A DNA stretch of 23,019 nt, from NCBI GenBank assembly GCA_000433875.1, contig HF993317.1, forward strand, positions 16,328 through 39,346, in the 5' to 3' direction. Both the position numbers and the translations under genes were made by a program. The notes under the pieces are model-generated. The model did not search any database. It was given only the letters and a program-made list of their open reading frames with translations, and was not told where the DNA came from. Every line of letters starts with the position of its first letter. Within the stretch, counting starts at the first letter, position 1. Source of the DNA: Firmicutes bacterium CAG:884 (GTDB lineage Bacteria > Bacillota_I > Bacilli_A > RF39 > UBA660). Positions 6,990 to 14,935 of the stretch are shown piece after piece.

Positions 6990-8254
6990 TATATCCTCCT
7001 TAAAAATTCATCAATATCAATCATTTCTTGTGAACCCTCATTCATATTTTTTATTGTTATTTTATTTTCCTTTATTTCATTTTCGCCTATTACAATAACA
7101 TAAGGAATATTTTCTTTGTTAGCATAATCAAAACTTTTCTTAATTTTTCTATTATTCATTTCAATTAAAACTCTCTTACCCTTATCTCTCATTTTAGATG
7201 CTAATTCTAAACACTCTATTTCTGTATTCATAGGAATAATGTAATAATCAACTAAAGAAAATTTTTCTTCATTTTTGAGTATTACATATATAGGTTCTAA
7301 GCCAAATGATAAACCAACTGCTGGATAAACATTACCATCATTTATAAAGTTAGTGATAATTTTATCATATCTACCACCAGCACCAAGTGAACCAGTTAAT
7401 CTTTTTAATTTATCTCTAAACTCAAAAACAATACCTGTATATATTTCAAGACCTCTTGATAAATAAGAATCAAATGTTATATTATCTAAATAATTTAGTT
7501 TTTTCAAACTATCTGTTACATCATTCAATTCATTTAAACCATTCTTTAATAATTCATTAGATGAATCTTTATATAAAACATTATATTCATCCAAAGATTT
7601 ACCAAATATATTAAAAATATTGTCAACAATAGAATTATCTATTCCTTCATCATTAAACATTTTATAAATAGTTTTTCTATCTACTTTATCAAGTTTATCA
7701 AGTATTCCAATAACTCCAAATGTCGGATTACTAATACCAGCTTCTATTAATAAGCCATTCATAAATTTTCTATTGTTATATAAAACATTTATATCAATAC
7801 CTAAACACTTAAATATCTCAATTGCCATAACAATTTGTTCTGTTTCAATTAATCTTCCATCAATTCCAACAACATCAACATCACATTGATAAAACTCCCT
7901 TGTACGACCTAATTTTACAGGTCCATTTCTAAATACTTTACCAATTTCATATCTTCTAAATGGAAGCCTTAATTCTTTTTGCATTCCAACTACCTTACAA
8001 AATGGTACAGTTAAATCATATCTTAATCCAATATCTCTATTACCTTGATCAGATAATCTATATATTTCATTTAATATTTCATCACCTTCTTCATATTTTA
8101 AAGCAAGCAAATCATAATAATTTAATATTGGTGTTTCAATTGGCATATAGCCATATTTTTCAAAATTTTGTTTTAAAGTATCTATAATTTTATTTCTAAC
8201 CACTTGATCTTTAAACAAAAAATCTTCTGTTCCCTTTAAATTGCGCAATTTCAT
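6989..8254 (-). CDS. hisS: Histidyl-tRNA synthetase
   Basis: 421 residues, the normal length. A class II synthetase that charges tRNA-His. Visible signatures are LKGTEDF at the N-terminus, GLRYDLTVPF (about 77-86), motif 2 with VFRNGPVKLGRTREFYQCD (about 107-125), the His-specific SRGLEIYTG, and a motif 3 region with GGRYDKI and GLSFGLEPI. A C-terminal anticodon-binding domain completes it, so this is HisS rather than the truncated paralogue HisZ. RBS AAAGGAGAT. It lies 11 nt downstream of a 127-residue unknown and overlaps the glycosyltransferase by one base. No T-box is visible in front of this unit, unlike serS and valS here. Confidence 0.97.
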   Translation of the reverse strand: MKLRNLKGTEDFLFKDQVVRNKIIDTLKQNFEKYGYMPIETPILNYYDLLALKYEEGDEILNEIYRLSDQGNRDIGLRYDLTVPFCKVVGMQKELRLPFRRYEIGKVFRNGPVKLGRTREFYQCDVDVVGIDGRLIETEQIVMAIEIFKCLGIDINVLYNNRKFMNGLLIEAGISNPTFGVIGILDKLDKVDRKTIYKMFNDEGIDNSIVDNIFNIFGKSLDEYNVLYKDSSNELLKNGLNELNDVTDSLKKLNYLDNITFDSYLSRGLEIYTGIVFEFRDKLKRLTGSLGAGGRYDKIITNFINDGNVYPAVGLSFGLEPIYVILKNEEKFSLVDYYIIPMNTEIECLELASKMRDKGKRVLIEMNNRKIKKSFDYANKENIPYVIVIGENEIKENKITIKNMNEGSQEMIDIDEFLRRI

Positions 8255-8265
8255 ATATATCTCCT

Positions 8266-8649
8266 TTAATTTAATATTTTTATTTTTCTTGTTCTTGCAT
8301 AATAATCTCTTTTTACATTTTCTTCAATAGAACTCATTAAATCAATACTTTTAGAATTTTTTATTTCATCTATTTTCAAAATTGCATAACCAGATACTGC
8401 AAGCATATATTCTTCACCTTTAATTTGTTTTTCAAAAATTTCTTTTGTATCTATATTTATATTTTCATATTCTGGATAGAATATGCTATGGATAAACTTA
8501 AATCCATTTAATAATTTAAATAACTTTTCAAAATTAAAATCTTCATCAATTAAAAATGTCAATTTTTCTAAATAAGAATTATAAACATCTTCATAATCAA
8601 TTATATTTTCATTAGTTATATCAAACAAATCTTTAATATCTTGTGGCAT
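8266..8649 (-). CDS. Hypothetical acidic protein, 127 aa
   Basis: Not recognised. A soluble, acidic, mostly helical protein beginning MPQDIKDLFDITNENIIDYE, with no TM segment, signal peptide or cysteine pattern. The reading frame is open upstream to 8703, but the ATG at 8649 has a clear RBS (AAAAGGTGAT) and the promoter -10 box lies inside the longer version, so the short form is chosen. It is the first gene of the unit with hisS and the glycosyltransferase. Its last part (residues about 85-120) contains AVSGYAILKIDEIKN and a basic end with RTRKIKILN. The role is unknown. Confidence 0.7.
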   Translation of the reverse strand: MPQDIKDLFDITNENIIDYEDVYNSYLEKLTFLIDEDFNFEKLFKLLNGFKFIHSIFYPEYENINIDTKEIFEKQIKGEEYMLAVSGYAILKIDEIKNSKSIDLMSSIEENVKRDYYARTRKIKILN

Positions 8650-8670
8650 AATATCACCTTTTCTAAACTT

Positions 8671-8698
8671 ATTATACCATAAATTATATATATAACAA
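8671..8698 (-). promoter_or_regulatory. Promoter of the 127-aa/hisS/glycosyltransferase unit
   Basis: On the minus strand, TTGTTA (8698-8693), a 16-nt spacer and TATAAT (8676-8671). It lies directly after the mutM terminator. Confidence 0.65.
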
Positions 8699-8727
8699 AA
8701 CAAAAGTAGATTATAAACTCTACTTTT
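8692..8727 (-). terminator. mutM terminator
   Basis: On the minus strand, AAAAGTAGA, an 8-nt loop and TCTACTTTT (stem 8702-8710 / 8719-8727), followed by a T-rich tract. The mutM TAG stop (8720-8722) is in the stem. Confidence 0.85.
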
Positions 8728-9541
8728 GACAATTTTTTTGGCAATTAGGACAATAATAGGTTGATCTTCCCCCTATTCTAACCACTTCTATTTTAGAATT
8801 ACATTTTTTACAATATTCTTGATTATGTACTAATAAATCCTGTTGAAACCTTCCGTGAACTCCTTCACTTGATGTATAAGTTCTTATAGTCGTTCCACCC
8901 TTTTTTATAGCACACTCAAGTACATATCTTGTATTTTTTATAATATCATTTAATTCGTTATCATCTAATTCATTTGGTTTCTTATAAGGATTAATCTTAG
9001 ATAAAAACAATATTTCATCAGCATATATATTTCCAATACCAACAATAATACTTTGATCAAGCAAAACTTCTTTTATAGGTTTTGTTATTTTTTTATACTT
9101 TTCTTTTAAATAATCTATATCAAGTTTATCATCCCAAGGTTCATATCCTAAAGCATTAAGCGGTTTATTATTGAATGCTTCCTCTTTTTTATACAAATAC
9201 ATTCTACCAAACTTCCTTGTATCTTGATATCTCAAATTAAAATCTTTAAAATAAAATATAACATGTTCATGTTTATTAATACTTTCATTTGTTTTTATAT
9301 TATATTTTCCTTCCATTCTTAAATGGCTTAACAAATAATAGTTATCAAGTTCAAATATTAACCATTTTCCTCTTCTTTTGATATCATTAATAGTTTGATT
9401 AATAATTTCTTTCTTAAAAGTCAAAACATCAGGATACTCTATCATTTCTGGATATAATACTTTTATATCAATAATTTTTTGTTTGAGTATTTTTTTCTTT
9501 AAAGTTTCTTTAACAGTTTCAACCTCTGGTAATTCTGGCAT
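8720..9541 (-). CDS. mutM: Formamidopyrimidine-DNA glycosylase (Fpg/MutM)
   Basis: 273 residues, the normal length. A bifunctional base-excision repair enzyme that removes 8-oxoguanine and formamidopyrimidines and nicks the abasic site. The N-terminus is MPELPEVETV, giving catalytic Pro2 and Glu3 after Met removal. A conserved Lys is present in RRGKW (about 58). The helix-two-turn-helix carries VGIGNIYADE. The C-terminal zinc finger is C-x2-C ... C-x2-C (CKKC and CPNC) at about residues 245-269. The start overlaps the end of murI by 23 nt, and its RBS GGAGATG lies within murI, so expression is probably coupled. It is the last gene before a terminator. Confidence 0.97.
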   Translation of the reverse strand: MPELPEVETVKETLKKKILKQKIIDIKVLYPEMIEYPDVLTFKKEIINQTINDIKRRGKWLIFELDNYYLLSHLRMEGKYNIKTNESINKHEHVIFYFKDFNLRYQDTRKFGRMYLYKKEEAFNNKPLNALGYEPWDDKLDIDYLKEKYKKITKPIKEVLLDQSIIVGIGNIYADEILFLSKINPYKKPNELDDNELNDIIKNTRYVLECAIKKGGTTIRTYTSSEGVHGRFQQDLLVHNQEYCKKCNSKIEVVRIGGRSTYYCPNCQKNCQK

Positions 9542-10193
9542 ACTTCACATCTCCATCTATAATATTTTTTATATTTACTTTAAGTTCATCAGTAAAATAA
9601 ATATCAACTGTTCCATTCCCTTTATTTTCAGGTAGTTCAATTATTTTACCCATATTTATGCAATTATTTGGAATAATACTTTCTATTAAACCATAATGTG
9701 TACAACCCAAAACAATTATATTATCATTAGGTATTTTATTTTTAATTGCTTTTTCATCAATCCTATTTTCTTCTATCATCGGTACAAATTCAGGACAAGC
9801 AATTTCTAACGCTCCATATTTTAAATTATTTTTAAATATATGTGTATTAATTGTTGAATTAGTTGCGAATACTGTTACCTCTTTTTTTATATAATTATTT
9901 ATATAATCAATAGTAGGCGTTAAAATATCAAGTACTTTTACATTACTTTTTATATCATTCATAATATTTGAAGATAAAGTTCCACAAGCAACAATAATTA
10001 TATCAACATTTTTATTTTCCAAAAAATCAATCAAACTTTGACCTAAATCAATTAATTCATCTTTACTCTTATTTCCATAAGGTAAATTCTTATTATCACC
10101 TATATAAACATAATCATTATTAGGGTATCTTTTTCTTACTTCTTTTAGAATTGCAATTCCACCTAATCCTGAATCACATAATCCAACTCTCAT
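9519..10193 (-). CDS. murI: Glutamate racemase (short form)
   Basis: Interconverts L- and D-glutamate to supply peptidoglycan synthesis. DSGLGG at 7-12 carries the substrate-binding Asp7/Ser8. The two catalytic cysteines are Cys70 in VACGTLSS and Cys164 in VLGCTHYG, followed by the conserved His166. YIGDNKNLPYG (30-40) matches the family's D-x5-PYG motif. At 224 residues it is shorter than the usual 260-270, and the first Cys motif reads ACG instead of the common ACN. A related Asp/Glu racemase activity cannot be excluded. RBS GGAGG lies just before the ATG. It follows the large surface-protein gene across a hairpin terminator with no room for a separate promoter, and overlaps mutM. Confidence 0.92.
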   Translation of the reverse strand: MRVGLCDSGLGGIAILKEVRKRYPNNDYVYIGDNKNLPYGNKSKDELIDLGQSLIDFLENKNVDIIIVACGTLSSNIMNDIKSNVKVLDILTPTIDYINNYIKKEVTVFATNSTINTHIFKNNLKYGALEIACPEFVPMIEENRIDEKAIKNKIPNDNIIVLGCTHYGLIESIIPNNCINMGKIIELPENKGNGTVDIYFTDELKVNIKNIIDGDVKYARITRG

Positions 10194-10203
10194 AAAAACC
10201 TCC

Positions 10204-10229
10204 TTTTAAAAAAGCAGAATAATCTGCTT
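10204..10229 (-). terminator. Hairpin terminator between the surface protein and murI
   Basis: On the minus strand, AAGCAGA, loop TTAT, TCTGCTT, then a T-run (stem 10212-10218 / 10223-10229). It overlaps the stop codon of the upstream gene. Only about 10 nt separate it from the murI RBS. Confidence 0.8.
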
Positions 10230-12843
10230 AATCTTTGACAAACAAATGTGCATTTCCGCCACCGCCAACAATAATTGAACCAATTTTACCAACCGAAACA
10301 TTTTCGTCAACTACTTTAACTCTCACCTTACCAAATGATTTAATCTCTGAAAATACAGATGTTGCTTGCGTAGCTGTTTGAGATAAAGTAATATATTTTC
10401 CATTAGTAGTAGTTTTTGGTGAAATAATCCAATCATATGTTTTTGTTTTTGCGATAAATGTTGACTTATCATATCTGTTAACATATGGTTTTGAATAACC
10501 TTCAAAATAGTTTCTCCAACCTTCTTCGCCATCAGCTGTTGTTCTAGTTAAATATTCAATTGAACCACATTTTTGAGGTAAAGTTAATGTAACTTTTACA
10601 ACTTGATTTTTTCCAACTACAATTATTCCATCATAAGGAACAGTCTTAGCAGTACCAAATATAATATTTCCTTGTTTATTTTTCTCACCAATTCGATATA
10701 CTTGTCTCATATATTGAGCAGATGCTCCGCATTTAGAATCAACAACAGAAACATCATATTCCTTAAAGATTGTACTTCCACTTGAAACACGAACCTTTAC
10801 ATTTCCAACTTTTAATCCTTTTATCTTATGACCATTTGCCATAACAATTGAATAATCAGTAGAAAGTAAAGTTACTTTCATATTATCTTTTTCGTATTCA
10901 CTTAAATTAAGTTCAACTTCTTCACCAACCTGTAATTTAATACCACTTGGTTCAGCTAATCCAGCAGAAGTTCCACCATTCCAACTAGCGCCTTCACTAC
11001 TACTTCCATCACTTGATGAAGAATTAGAATCATTTAAACTCTTTTCATTTGCATAAACAGTTATTGTATGTGTAGCAGTTAAACCACCATCATTGCTAGT
11101 TGCTTTTATAGTAATATTATTTTTGTCTTTTAAATTATTTCCATCACTTGTTATAGTAACAACACCAGCATCATTTATAGTACCTAAACTACCACCTTCT
11201 ATTACTTCCCAAGTAACTTTTCTATTTTCAACATATTCAGGCGTAAATACTACTTGTAATGAAACATTATCACCTAGTTTAGCTTTTGTTTCGCCAACAA
11301 TCTTAATAGCTGTCGTTGTAGATAATCTTTGTTCAGAACAATCAATTTGTGTAGTATTACCAATCTTATCTTTTATAATTACTTTATAACCAAATTGTTT
11401 CTTAGTTGCAATTTCATAAGTATTTTTAGAAACAAACTCACTATATTTTTCACCATTATAATAGCTATATCCTGCTATACCACTAGATGCTGTATCAGTA
11501 ATTGATGAACTTGACATATTATCGCCATAGCAATATTCAGGAACAAAGCTAACATCTTTTTTACAAGCTGAATAATCTTTTGATTCATCATAGGCAATTT
11601 CATTTGTTCCTTCATGATCACTTGCATTAACAGCAAAACTTACTTTTCCATTTTGATATATAGCTTGACAAGTACCTGTTGGACCTTCTCTATCAATATT
11701 GTTAATAGTTATAGAACCAGTAATTAAAGCACCATTATTTAACTCTACTATAATAATATATGTTCCATTTTCTTTAATAGTATATCTTAAGTTAGTAGAA
11801 GTTGTAATTGTATTATCAGGTAAAATAATTGATTTAACACTGGAATTAATAACTGTAATATCAAGTGTTATATTATCTTTAGTAATAGCTTTATTAGAAG
11901 GAACAATTTTAATATATTCATCAATTCCGCCATATGTAGGAATAATTGTTGAACTTTCCTCTTTTGACAAAACTTTTACAATTCTTGAAATACTAGTTTC
12001 ATATCCTCTAGAATTTTTAACTGTATATTTTACTTCATATAATCCTGGAGCACCATTTTTTACATCATTTTTTATAGAAACTTTTTTCGTAATATTTCCA
12101 TCAACACTATCAGTAGCTGAATACCCATTTTCTTTGTATTTTTCATTAATTTTTAATGTTATACTTTGACCACCAACTAAAGTGATTGTTGGAAATAATG
12201 TACTTTCACCTATTACATTTACTGTTCTAATTAATTCATGTTTAAGTGAAGGTGAATCAAGTTTATATATAATACGATATATACCTGGCACATTAACATC
12301 AACACTACCAGTAATTGTAACATATTTATCAGGATCACTTTCTCCTGGAAGAATTAAGAAATATCCATCTTCCACATAAGTCTCACCCTTCTTAATATTT
12401 TTTTCACTTTCTCCAAGTAATGTAAATACTGCCTTTGTTTTATCTATAACCGTTACCGTTCTTCTTTTTGCAAAAGTTTCATTTTTATAACTTAAACGAT
12501 AACTAATTTCATAAATACCTGCAACAGAAGTATCTACTTTTCCAATAACTTCAACTTTATTAGAAATATCATTACCATACTCATTAGTAGCCTTATATCC
12601 TGGTTCAACATATTCTTGATTTAAATACAAAACCATTGTTGATGTGCCTTCAAGTTCAAGTGCTACATCTTGAGTTGGCTTTTTAGTATTGCTATTCTTT
12701 AGCAAATTATTTCCTAGAATCATTGCTCCAATAACAAGAACGATCGCTAAAATCGCACCAATGATTTTTCCTAGTGGTTTTCTTTCACCTGTAGCTGTAT
12801 TCTTAAGACCAATGTTTTCTAAAAATGCATCAAATTTTTTCAT
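10228..12843 (-). CDS. Membrane-anchored surface protein with DUF5011-like and Ig-like domains
   Basis: 871 residues from the ATG at 12843; a GTG at 12849 is in frame but part of the RBS (AAAGAGGTG). A basic cytoplasmic N-terminus of about 25 residues is followed by one TM segment (about 27-46) with no cleavage site, leaving a large extracellular part. Three DUF5011/HYR-type beta-sandwich repeats (about 62-133, 138-211, 218-292) show the Y-x-E-x-GY and GIYEI-x-Y patterns. A further Ig-like stretch, cysteine-containing (about 385-505), precedes a Big_2-like domain (about 512-598), a Ser/Gly linker (602-630) and another Ig-like module (635-703). There is no LPxTG motif. It is probably a cell-envelope structural or adhesion protein; ligands are unknown. 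It has its own promoter inside the serS terminator region and precedes murI. Confidence 0.85.
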   Translation of the reverse strand: MKKFDAFLENIGLKNTATGERKPLGKIIGAILAIVLVIGAMILGNNLLKNSNTKKPTQDVALELEGTSTMVLYLNQEYVEPGYKATNEYGNDISNKVEVIGKVDTSVAGIYEISYRLSYKNETFAKRRTVTVIDKTKAVFTLLGESEKNIKKGETYVEDGYFLILPGESDPDKYVTITGSVDVNVPGIYRIIYKLDSPSLKHELIRTVNVIGESTLFPTITLVGGQSITLKINEKYKENGYSATDSVDGNITKKVSIKNDVKNGAPGLYEVKYTVKNSRGYETSISRIVKVLSKEESSTIIPTYGGIDEYIKIVPSNKAITKDNITLDITVINSSVKSIILPDNTITTSTNLRYTIKENGTYIIIVELNNGALITGSITINNIDREGPTGTCQAIYQNGKVSFAVNASDHEGTNEIAYDESKDYSACKKDVSFVPEYCYGDNMSSSSITDTASSGIAGYSYYNGEKYSEFVSKNTYEIATKKQFGYKVIIKDKIGNTTQIDCSEQRLSTTTAIKIVGETKAKLGDNVSLQVVFTPEYVENRKVTWEVIEGGSLGTINDAGVVTITSDGNNLKDKNNITIKATSNDGGLTATHTITVYANEKSLNDSNSSSSDGSSSEGASWNGGTSAGLAEPSGIKLQVGEEVELNLSEYEKDNMKVTLLSTDYSIVMANGHKIKGLKVGNVKVRVSSGSTIFKEYDVSVVDSKCGASAQYMRQVYRIGEKNKQGNIIFGTAKTVPYDGIIVVGKNQVVKVTLTLPQKCGSIEYLTRTTADGEEGWRNYFEGYSKPYVNRYDKSTFIAKTKTYDWIISPKTTTNGKYITLSQTATQATSVFSEIKSFGKVRVKVVDENVSVGKIGSIIVGGGGNAHLFVKD

Positions 12844-12868
12844 AAACACCTCTTTATCTATATCAATA

Positions 12869-12897
12869 ATTTTACCATAAAAAAGATAACTAGTAAA
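12869..12897 (-). promoter_or_regulatory. Promoter of the DUF5011 surface-protein gene
   Basis: On the minus strand, TTTACT (12897-12892), a 17-nt spacer and TAAAAT (12874-12869). The -35 box falls in the loop and 3' arm of the serS terminator. Confidence 0.6.
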
Positions 12898-12905
12898 CTA
12901 GTTAT
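12876..12905 (-). terminator. serS terminator
   Basis: On the minus strand, ATAACTAG, loop TTTA, CTAGTTAT (stem 12898-12905 / 12886-12893), then CTTTTTTAT. The serS TAG stop (12898-12900) is in the stem. Confidence 0.85.
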
Positions 12906-14193
12906 TCTTGTTTTGAGGATAAATTATATCTTTTCCTCCCATATAAGGTCTTAATGCTTCCGGAATACTAATACTTCCATCCTCATTATAATTGTTTTCT
13001 AAAAAGGCAATTAAAGCTCTTGTTGAAGCAAGTACTGTATTATTTAATGTATGAACATAATAATTACCATTTTCACCCTTCGCTCTTATACCAAGTCTTC
13101 TAGCTTGGGCATCACCTAATGTAGAACAAGATCCAACTTCAAAATACTTTTGTTGTCTTGGACTCCAAGCTTCAACATCACAAGATTTAACTTTTAAATC
13201 AGCTAAATCACCACTACAACATTCTAGTGTTCTAACAGGAATATTTAAACTTCTAAATAATTCAACAGTATAAGACCACATTTTATTATACCATTCCATA
13301 GATTCTTCTGGTTTACATAATACTATCATTTCTTGTTTTTCAAATTGATGAACTCTATATATTCCTCTTTCTTCAATTCCGTGAGCACCTACTTCTTTTC
13401 TAAAACAAGGAGAATATGATGTCATTGTTATTGGAAGTTCATTTTCTTTTAAAACTTGTCCTTTAAACTTACCAATCATTGAGTGTTCACTTGTACCAAT
13501 TAAATACAAATCTTCACCTTCTATTTTATACATCATAGCATCCATTTCAGCAAAACTCATAACTCCATTTACAACATCACTTCTTATCATAAATGGTGGA
13601 ATACAATATATAAAGTTTTTATTAATCATAAAATCTCTTGCATATGATAACATCGCACTAGAAAGTCTAGCAGCATCTCCCATTAAATAATAGAAACCAT
13701 TTCCACTTGTTCTTCCAGATGCTTCTTTATCAAGTCCATTTATACTTGCTAGTATATCAGCATGATATGGTATTTCATAATTTGGTACAACAGGTTCTCC
13801 AAATTTTTCAATTTCAACATTTTCACTATCATCTTTTCCAACAGGTACAGAATCATCAATTATATTTGGTATAACCATCATTCTTTTTTTAACTTCTTCA
13901 TTTAATTTTTCTTCTTCTTGTTCCAAACTTTCAAGTTCTTCATTTATTTTTCTAACAATTTCTTTATTATTGTTTGCTTCTTCTTGTTTTTTATCTCTAA
14001 ACAATAATCCAATTTCATCACTTAATTTATTTCTTTTACTTCTTAATTCATCGCCTTTTAGTTTTAAATCTCTTACTTTTTTATCAAGCTCAATTACTTC
14101 ATCAACTAAAACAATCTTTTGATCTTGAAATTTTTTTCTTATATTTTCTTTTACCTTTTCAGGATTTTCTCTTACAAATTTTATATCTAACAT
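12898..14193 (-). CDS. serS: Seryl-tRNA synthetase
   Basis: 431 residues, the normal length. A class II enzyme that charges tRNA-Ser. The N-terminal long coiled-coil arm (about 30-105) binds the tRNA variable arm. Motif 2 contains FRKEVGAHGIEERGIYRVHQ, and motif 3 is HTLNNTVLASTRALIAFLEN, a variant of the common HTLNGS version. Also present are the GTSEHS signature (about 233-238) and the C-terminal LRPYMGG. It begins one base after the stop of the HD-domain gene, with its RBS (GAGG) inside that gene's end. Both lie behind a serine-type T-box, so expression should rise when charged tRNA-Ser is low. It ends in its own hairpin terminator. Confidence 0.97.
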   Translation of the reverse strand: MLDIKFVRENPEKVKENIRKKFQDQKIVLVDEVIELDKKVRDLKLKGDELRSKRNKLSDEIGLLFRDKKQEEANNNKEIVRKINEELESLEQEEEKLNEEVKKRMMVIPNIIDDSVPVGKDDSENVEIEKFGEPVVPNYEIPYHADILASINGLDKEASGRTSGNGFYYLMGDAARLSSAMLSYARDFMINKNFIYCIPPFMIRSDVVNGVMSFAEMDAMMYKIEGEDLYLIGTSEHSMIGKFKGQVLKENELPITMTSYSPCFRKEVGAHGIEERGIYRVHQFEKQEMIVLCKPEESMEWYNKMWSYTVELFRSLNIPVRTLECCSGDLADLKVKSCDVEAWSPRQQKYFEVGSCSTLGDAQARRLGIRAKGENGNYYVHTLNNTVLASTRALIAFLENNYNEDGSISIPEALRPYMGGKDIIYPQNKNN

Positions 14194-14194
14194 T

Positions 14195-14698
14195 TTATTT
14201 CCTCATTTCATTTAATTTATTTTGTATTTTTATATAATTTGGTCTATATCTTTTTTCAATTCGCGCAAAATCTTTTACTGTTGGTTTTTTAATTCTTGAT
14301 ATATCCATATTATGTTTTAGATCTGCTAATTTAACTATATAAGCATCTTTATTACCAGATTTAATAATTCTTTCAATATAATCATTATAATCTTCTTTTG
14401 GTTTTTCATTTCTACTTAATATTTGAACAACATCAGTTATTTCCCTTGGAAACCCTATTTCTTCAAGTTCTTCTTTTGTTATCTTCAAATCTTCTATTGT
14501 ATCGTGCAAAAGAGCGATTATTTTCTGATTTTCTTCATCAACACTATCTCTTAATTTAAGTAAATGTTCCATATATGGTTTCTTACCTTTATCAAGTTTT
14601 CCTTCAAAAAGTATCGAGACTATCATATATGCTTTATTTTCTAAATTATTTTCATTTTTTATAGTTTCATATTTTTCTTTTAGTAATTCTTTTAACAT
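14195..14698 (-). CDS. Small HD-domain hydrolase, SpoT/Mesh1-like
   Basis: 167 residues from the ATG at 14698. The frame is open to 14716, but the GGAGG RBS lies inside that extension, so the shorter form is used. The HD-superfamily metal site is visible: His45 in YMEHLLKL, His65-Asp66 in ALLHDTIED with Glu69-Asp70, and Asp126 in VKLADLKHNM. This spacing and the ED motif match the hydrolase half of RelA/SpoT and the stand-alone alarmone hydrolases of about 180 residues. No synthetase or TGS/ACT domain is present. Likely activity is hydrolysis of (p)ppGpp or a related nucleotide, an inference from family motifs only. It is the first gene after the serine T-box and almost abuts serS (1-nt gap), so both answer to the same tRNA-Ser signal. 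Confidence 0.82.
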   Translation of the reverse strand: MLKELLKEKYETIKNENNLENKAYMIVSILFEGKLDKGKKPYMEHLLKLRDSVDEENQKIIALLHDTIEDLKITKEELEEIGFPREITDVVQILSRNEKPKEDYNDYIERIIKSGNKDAYIVKLADLKHNMDISRIKKPTVKDFARIEKRYRPNYIKIQNKLNEMRK

Positions 14699-14717
14699 AT
14701 TTCCTCCACAAAACAAT

Positions 14718-14900
14718 AAAAAGGATAGTACAAGGAGTCTAAAAAGACGGTACCATCCTTTATTTTTCTTAATTTCATAACGGTTTTACCGGGTATTACC
14801 ACATCCGAGTTAGATTCATACTATATTATTATCATTTTTCCATCTTCAATGACTTTCTATAAATAAGGGATAGTATTACTATTTCTCTTCATTTGTTTTA
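14718..14900 (-). promoter_or_regulatory. T-box leader, serine specifier (UCU)
   Basis: A tRNA-sensing leader for the HD-hydrolase/serS pair. Read on the minus strand it begins near GAAGAGAAATAGTA (stem I base and loop-E AGTA). The stem I distal arm contains AAAGTCATT/GATGGAAAAATGA. The specifier loop is TGAATCTAA, with TCT at 14814-14812 giving a Ser codon. The T-box sequence TGGTACC is at 14755-14749. The terminator pairs AAAGGATGGTAC with GTACTATCCTTTTTT (ending about 14718). Uncharged tRNA-Ser should stabilise the antiterminator. Specifier and downstream gene agree. Confidence 0.9.
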
Positions 14901-14903
14901 TTT

Positions 14904-14932
14904 ATAATATCACTTTTATTATTAATATTCAA
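14904..14932 (-). promoter_or_regulatory. Promoter of the serine T-box transcript
   Basis: On the minus strand, TTGAAT (14932-14927), a 17-nt spacer and TATTAT (14909-14904). Confidence 0.65.
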
Positions 14933-14935
14933 TAT

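Noticed and set aside
6989..8254. HisZ (histidine biosynthesis paralogue) instead of HisS.
   Set aside because: Full length with an anticodon-binding C-terminal domain and all class II motifs, and no his biosynthesis genes nearby.
8650..8703. 18-residue N-terminal extension of the 127-residue protein.
   Set aside because: The extension contains the -10 box and RBS of the shorter form.
11093..12379. Rightward open frames of 65-156 codons opposite the DUF5011 surface-protein gene.
   Set aside because: They are antisense shadows of a clear 871-residue coding region with recognisable domains; they have no consistent RBS or family features.
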